A stretch of 64,000 nucleotides of DNA from Plazaster borealis (taxonomy: Eukaryota > Echinodermata > Asteroidea > Forcipulatida > Labidiasteridae), in the NCBI GenBank assembly GCA_021014325.1, contig JAJGQC010000676.1:88519-152518 (forward strand), in the 5' to 3' direction. This document shows positions 60,401-64,000 of this stretch, in pieces. The translations under genes and the position numbers were made by a program. Below the pieces are notes generated by a model that was given only the letters and a program-made list of their open reading frames with translations, searched no databases and was not told the DNA's origin. Numbering within the stretch: position 1 is the first letter of the stretch; each line of letters begins with the position of its first letter.

Positions 60401-63400
60401 TTACATAATATTTTTTACAGATTTTCCAACATTATTACACTTTTAACAAAAGGGAATTTGTGAATGGGAATAAAAGAGTAGCGACTCGATCTTAAACGGC
60501 CCTTTTAAACCTTGCAGGGTCATGGCCTTCGGCTCAGTCCTTTATCACATGGCCACAACCCTGCCGGTTTTGAACTGCTGTTTAAGACCTCGTCGCCACT
60601 CTTTTATTCCCTTATTCATGTCTGTTTTCAGATGATCAGTCTGAACTCACTGAAACCACGCTCACTATATTATTTGCCATATTTAAAGCAGGACGCAGGA
60701 TTGAACACAGTGGCAAGTTGAGGGCCAGTGACAGTTAACTCGCTATAATTGACTACAAAATGTTCAGATGCTGTTTTCTAATTTAAAAAACAATTCTACA
60801 AGCAAGGTCCAATTGTAAGTTTTGCACTCACAGTACAGTCAAGTTTTTCTCTAGGAAAAAATTGAATGCAAGTAAGGTTCTGTAATTGAATGACCTTGTT
60901 TCGCACGTAGCGCACGTATCTACCAATAAGGTACTCGAGGGGTTTGAACAAGCAGAAACATTTTAAGACAGGTTTTTGAATTATGAGACCAATTTATGTA
61001 GCACCTTATAAAGGTTTACAAGGTGCTGCAGTGCATTCAGCAGCCACTGCTGGAAAACCGGGTAAACCCCTTCTCTTAGCAATAGGTGTAACTGGGTTCT
61101 TTTACGTGTATTACACAACACACGGGACCTACGGCTTTACTTCCCATCCGAAGGACGAAGCAATAATGGTTAAGTGCCTTGCTTAAGGACACAAGTGTCA
61201 AGACCGGGACTCGAACCCACACTCTGCTGATCAGAAACACAGAAACACCAGAGCTTGAGTCCAGCGCAACTGACCGCTCGGCTACTTCAAAAGACAAACA
61301 TGTGTATCCTGAGACTTTTGTAATCTCATTTTTCTATGATTTCTGTTGTAGTTTGATGCCCTGCTCAAGAATGTAACCCACTACCTTACCAGCATTGGAT
61401 CAAGGTCAACAGTAGAGGGCCTCCTGAATAAACTGACAGCCACTTTTGACACCCTCAGTGCAGACAAATCAGGCGGCACTTTGCCGTATCCCATTAGAAC
61501 CGTTCTAGGCGAAGAGAAAGCCTGGCAGAACTCACAGTTCCAGTTCTTGCGTACGATAGAAGGGGAGTACCCCTCTACAGGGACCAGTGGGCGGGGCTTG
61601 TTACCGCGGTGATGCAGATGCAGTATGGGATCAGACTGGTAGCGCATGCCCTGTACAGCTTGTCCGAGAGAGGGCGCTCTGAAAGTGGCATTTCCAGCGA
61701 GGCAAGCCTGGGTGTTCTGGCCGAGTTTCTGATCTGCTCAGAATGCAGGCAGTGACAGGAAGAACGCTTCAGTTGGTCAAGAGTTTGGCGTCCTACTCCG
61801 CTGTGGAATCAGAACCATCGGCATATCCCAAAATCAAGATGAGGTGAGTCCTGCACTGTTCAGATCTGATGGACCGTCATCAAGCTGCCACCATCTTGGT
61901 CATGTTCCCTGTATCCAATAACAGTAATGAATGCTAATATTCATTGCACAAACATGGAACCAGACTATTTTTTCTTCCAGCCATGGTTTGGTTACAATGA
62001 GTTGGATTGGAATGAAATCAAGATGGCCGCACAATGATCAAGGTTTATTGTGATCATTAACTGGTATGACTGTATAACAATGTCTAAATCAAACTGTTAA
62101 GCTCTCTGAGGGAAAATTTCACACTGGAACTTGGTCAGTGTTTGATGTTAGTTAACCTGAAACTATCATGTCTCCATTAAATGCAAAGTATACCTTTGGT
62201 TTTTGCAACCATTCGATTTAATCCTATATAAATGTAGATATATACAATAAAACTAACCTGTGAAAAGTTAATTTCAAAAGGTGGGGGGGTTTTTAATGAT
62301 ATCACGAAAATCTGGAGCGGTTTATTAATATTTATATAGTCTTATATAGCGCACGTATCTAACAATAAGATACTCAAATTGCTTGGACAAACAGAAACAT
62401 TTAAAGACAGGTTTTTGATTTTTTTGTATTATGAGACATATTTCTGTAGCACCTTATAATGGTTTACAAGGTGCTGCGGCGCATTCAGCAGCCACTTCCA
62501 GAAACACCGGGCAAACCCCTCCTCTTCGCAATACGTGTGACTTGGTCCTTTACGTGCATTCAAAACACACAGGACCATTGGCTTTACGTCCCAGCCTAAG
62601 ACGACGAAGGCAATAGCGTGTTAAGTGTCTTGCTTAAGGCTGTATCACAAGTGTCAATTTACCGGACAAGAACCCACACTCTGCTGATCAGACACACCAG
62701 AGATTGAGTCCAGTGCTGTTAACCGCTACTTAACGATTGCCACAACACTTGTTGGACAGAAGTAGCAAACAGCTGTGATAAAATGACTCCCTCTTTGCCT
62801 TCTTTTCACTTACAAGCTTGCTGCTACTGTCCTTGGAGCATTCCCAAGCAATCAAGCCTTCCTTGCTGGCCATCTTGCCCCCGAAAGACATGCAAAGATA
62901 TCTTCTCCATCTTGGACCGCATCGATCAGCTTCCTGGAGGCACGCTCAGGATGCTGCCAAGCTCAAGGAGGAGGAGGCAGCCTCGCTGTATGTTCAAGGC
63001 TAAGACGCATCGGCGATGGACTGACTGACGAACAAAAAGAGAGAAGAGAAAGAATTCAGGCAGAGTTCTTTCCATCTTTTGAGAAGGTGAGAGTTTCAAA
63101 TATCTTAACTTTTATATACTATGACTGAAAGACAAATAACTGGATTAGTGCAGTGACTGTCACAATATAAATGATTATGCAATTAAACCTTTCATGGGGC
63201 CAAGCTGCTGCCTGCATGAGTGCACCAAGTTAGGCGCAGTTTGTTCCGCTGAATGTTAACTCCTGAATAAGGAGTGCAGCTTCAAATTCCTCAAGCCCCC
63301 AAGAAACAAACTCCATTCACTGTACCCCTACACTGTGAAGGGTGCTACATGGAGTCCAGCCGCTTCAAGCCCGGGCAAGCCCCTGGGAAGAAAACAACTC

Positions 63401-63961
63401 CATTCACCAAATACCTACACTGTAAAAGTGCTACAGAAGACAGTATTATTCACAGTGGTGCAACTGTGAGTCTCTAGCGGCGTTTAAAACATTAATAATG
63501 ATCCAAAAAGAGTGCCATTGGTCAGTTTCATAGTCTCACTTCTATTGTTGAATAACAAAGCCTACCAATTTCTCTTTTGAAGTACTGTCCTAGTCAGAGT
63601 TGAGAACACAGCTTTGAAAGACCATCACAATCATTTATTTTGATTGCAATAATTCAAATAAGGCATTTATATGAGTTTAACTCCCTGACAGGGAAGGTAA
63701 ATCGTATGCATGATGTTTTAATTTCAGGATTTTTGGCGGACATTGTGGGCTCGAGCACAACTCCTTAGAGAGCAGAACGTGTACGCTGATGCTGAAATGA
63801 CGACTCCTGACGAGACCCCCTGAAACCACACCCCAGCTCACCCAACAAAGCAAATGCACCAAGCTCTATTCTGATACATCGAGAAGTATTCACGGAACTG
63901 GTCCAGACCAGCTGGATCCGTGGATCCATCTCTTGCATAAAGCAACCACAATGGTGTATTT
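54258..63961 (+). CDS. Large helical protein, possibly midasin-like; frame-broken and incomplete
   Basis: Eight exons with GT/AG boundaries and matching phases are recognisable: 54258-54496, 56230-56515, about 58377-58618, 58906-59492, 59745-59935, 61352-61843, 62817-63086 and 63728 to the window end. Together they encode about 850 residues of helix-rich sequence with acidic stretches. Segments such as PAEKKALKLQYVKNE, YRDQWAGLVTAVMQMQYGIR and QAEFFPSFEKDF recall the linker region of midasin (MDN1), the AAA ATPase that releases assembly factors from pre-60S ribosomes. The identification rests on memory of family style, not on an alignment. The first three exons are intact; the other five contain at least seven one-base frame breaks. 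It is a recent pseudogene or a stretch with deletion errors. The 5' exons and ATPase modules are not in the window. Confidence 0.5.
55195..55333. mobile_element. GGGCCCA-family MITE fragment
   Basis: AGCCAAAATACCATACAG, GACTGGTACCCCACTCATTT and AGCTTTATGAAATTGGGCCC identify it. Confidence 0.65.
55550..56073 (+). pseudogene. C-terminal end of a CR1/L2-type LINE reverse transcriptase, decayed
   Basis: Frame-shifted pieces read HISPVLNALHWLPIYVR, then NGAAHTYLQELLQ in another frame, then LRSSDTNLLRVPLSHHSLGN, RSFSRSGPSLWNSLP and FKNELKTHL with a stop at 56073. Upstream, LSLIHVISSRLDFANAIL and LPDYQI match the region just before. This order is the standard C-terminal signature of these non-LTR retrotransposons. 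At least two frame changes show it is dead. A TTATTATTATTA tail near 56192-56203 may be its end. Confidence 0.8.
56230..56515 (+). CDS. Exon B of the midasin-like gene
   Basis: Acceptor TTATATCCACAG, donor GTAAGT at phase 0. The product has GLKSMVDFTSCHTPSSPLHL, LPYASLLQSGVSHVPSMSEV and the acidic MDDDDSESLDLRDSENLKM. No frame break. Confidence 0.65.
56516..58376. other. Intron holding a 0.7 kb inverted-repeat element
   Basis: The first 800 bases hold a weakly preserved 190 base element at about 56805-56995. The 703 bp element follows. A SINE or LINE-like end (ATGAGTGCTTTGGGATGCTC, AAAGCACTTTATAAGAACTG) with a TATTATTAATAA tail is at 58238-58320. Confidence 0.5.
57343..58045. mobile_element. 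Inverted-repeat element of 703 bp, same family as 34865-35007
   Basis: The ends TAGACTGTGCAAGTCTCGTG and CGCGAGACTTGCACAGTCTA are inverted. ACCACAGTGGTCCC and AAATGTTCGAATACGCGCG at its right end match the 143 bp relative. No transposase frame. Confidence 0.75.
58377..58618 (+). CDS. Exon C of the midasin-like gene
   Basis: The acceptor is CTCTCAGCAG (58374 is an alternative start after the first CAG). Donor GTAAGT, phase 2. The product is GPALLHTPLQTLCLFRLLYA, then a basic low-complexity link, then EQLRVVMELMWSNSTALSTD. No frame break. Confidence 0.65.
58906..59492 (+). CDS. Exon D of the midasin-like gene, two frame breaks
   Basis: It starts SNGVKYLLLSLSQLFVTLEP in the frame expected from exon C. 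Near 59155 the frame must step by -1 to keep DEVGPDLTTALVSIMDILQF, and again near 59375 to keep DIGEGLDSPWLTRG and PAEKKALKLQYVKNE, which ends at a phase 0 donor GTAAGT. Both steps equal the loss of one base. Confidence 0.6.
59745..59935 (+). CDS. Exon E of the midasin-like gene, one frame break
   Basis: Enters in phase 0 with SDLTNQLRVRSLASKLLTGR. A -1 step near 59828 is required to continue as LPERVRLAQTRLELLQERAP and ETAYRPEPPK to the GTAAGT donor. Confidence 0.6.
59936..61351. other. Intron with composite SINE repeat
   Basis: No exon recognised before 60900. From about 60903 to 61300 it holds the composite repeat that is also found in the next intron. The intron ends at TTTCTGTTGTAG. Confidence 0.5.
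60903..61300 (-). repeat. Composite repeat with tRNA-derived SINE, copy 1
   Basis: ATGAGACCAATTTATGTAGC, GTTTACAAGGTGCTGCAG and GCATTCAGCAGCCACT are followed by a minus-strand SINE with GTAGCCGAGCGGTCAG (A-box), GTGGGTTCGAGTCCCGG (B-box) and ACACTTGTGTCCTTAAGCAA. The same order occurs at 62340-62735. Confidence 0.75.
61352..61843 (+). CDS. Exon F of the midasin-like gene, two frame breaks
   Basis: Begins FDALLKNVTHYLTSIGSRST and continues to FLRTIEGEYP. A -1 step in the CCCC at about 61571 restores YRDQWAGLVTAVMQMQYGIR and LVAHALYSLSERG. Another -1 step near 61740 restores MQAVTGRTLQLVKSLASYSA, ending phase 2 at GTGAGT. Confidence 0.6.
61844..62816. other. Intron with composite SINE repeat and a MITE fragment
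   Basis: A fragment at about 62210-62330 (AATCCTATATAAATGTAGAT, AAACTAACCTGTGAAAAG) belongs to the 385 bp MITE family of 7.9 and 13.7 kb. The composite repeat follows at 62340-62735. Confidence 0.55.
62340..62735 (-). repeat. Composite repeat with tRNA-derived SINE, copy 2
   Basis: GCGCACGTATCTAACAATAA, ATGGTTTACAAGGTGCTGC and the minus-strand SINE core match 60903-61300 in order, with more substitutions in the A-box. Confidence 0.7.
62817..63086 (+). CDS. Exon G of the midasin-like gene, one frame break
   Basis: Its first C completes the AG left by exon F. The product LLLLSLEHSQAIKPSLLAIL then DAAKLKEEEAASLYV runs to a stop at 63001. A -1 step just before it restores LRRIGDGLTDEQKERRERIQ and AEFFPSFEK, ending in phase 0 at GTGAGA. 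Confidence 0.6.
63087..63727. other. Intron between exons G and H
   Basis: A diverged internal duplication is visible (AAACTCCATTCACTGTACCC and ACTCCATTCACCAAATACC, about 63308 and 63398). No exon supported. Confidence 0.45.
63728..63961 (+). CDS. Exon H of the midasin-like gene, broken and running off the window
   Basis: Acceptor TTTTAATTTCAG. Reading straight gives DFWRTLWARAQLLREQNVYA and DAEMTTPDETP to a stop at 63821. A -1 step in the CCCCC at about 63816 leads to SPNKANAPSSILIHREVFTE. A further -1 step in the initial TTTTT would give DFLADIVGSSTTP, which looks closer to the expected family sequence. Which path is right cannot be settled here. The exon continues to or beyond 63961. Confidence 0.45.
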
Positions 63962-64000
63962 GAAACGCAAATGTATAGAGAAGTACTGGAAAATGGTTAT

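Noticed and set aside
1..63961. CRISPR arrays, bacterial operons, riboswitches, rRNA genes
   Set aside because: Introns, SINEs and MITEs show eukaryotic nuclear DNA; tandem repeats lack the repeat-spacer form of CRISPR, and no rRNA-like sequence was seen.

Overview
This is an intron-rich, AT-rich animal nuclear window, saturated with short inverted-repeat elements, tRNA-derived SINEs and satellites. The repeat style (many palindromic elements ending in AGGGCCCAATTTCATAG and its relatives) and a secreted fibrinogen/discoidin protein suggest a marine invertebrate deuterostome, most likely an echinoderm such as a sea star. That placement is inference; no species marker is visible.

Layout. 1-13.4 kb: no convincing gene, mostly repeats, plus one orphan exon-like segment near 6.3 kb. 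13.5-29.9 kb: the best gene in the window, on the + strand, with eleven exons in one continuous frame and a stop at 29866. Its order is N-terminal half of a fibrinogen-related domain (FReD), four discoidin (F5/8 type C) domains of two exons each, then the C-terminal half of the FReD. The four domains therefore sit inside the fibrinogen domain. All between-domain introns are phase 1 and all within-domain introns are phase 0, the pattern expected from exon shuffling. Intron 1 carries a 3.0 kb foldback-like element inserted in an older 375 bp element, with the empty site preserved in a sister copy at 8.2 kb. 30-54 kb: mostly repeats (205-218 bp, 125-131 bp and about 510 bp tandem units, many inverted-repeat elements), with a possible small acidic gene on the - strand at 41.7-41.95 kb. 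54.2-64 kb: eight + strand exons of a large helical protein, possibly midasin (MDN1). Splice sites and phases agree, but five exons contain single-base frame breaks, all clear ones in the same direction. Introns there hold a decayed LINE reverse transcriptase end, a 0.7 kb inverted-repeat element and two copies of a SINE-containing composite repeat.

The two main genes have no evident functional link. The first is probably a secreted or surface lectin-like recognition protein. The second, if midasin-like, would act in ribosome assembly in the nucleus. The first coding exons and promoters of both lie outside what can be recognised here.
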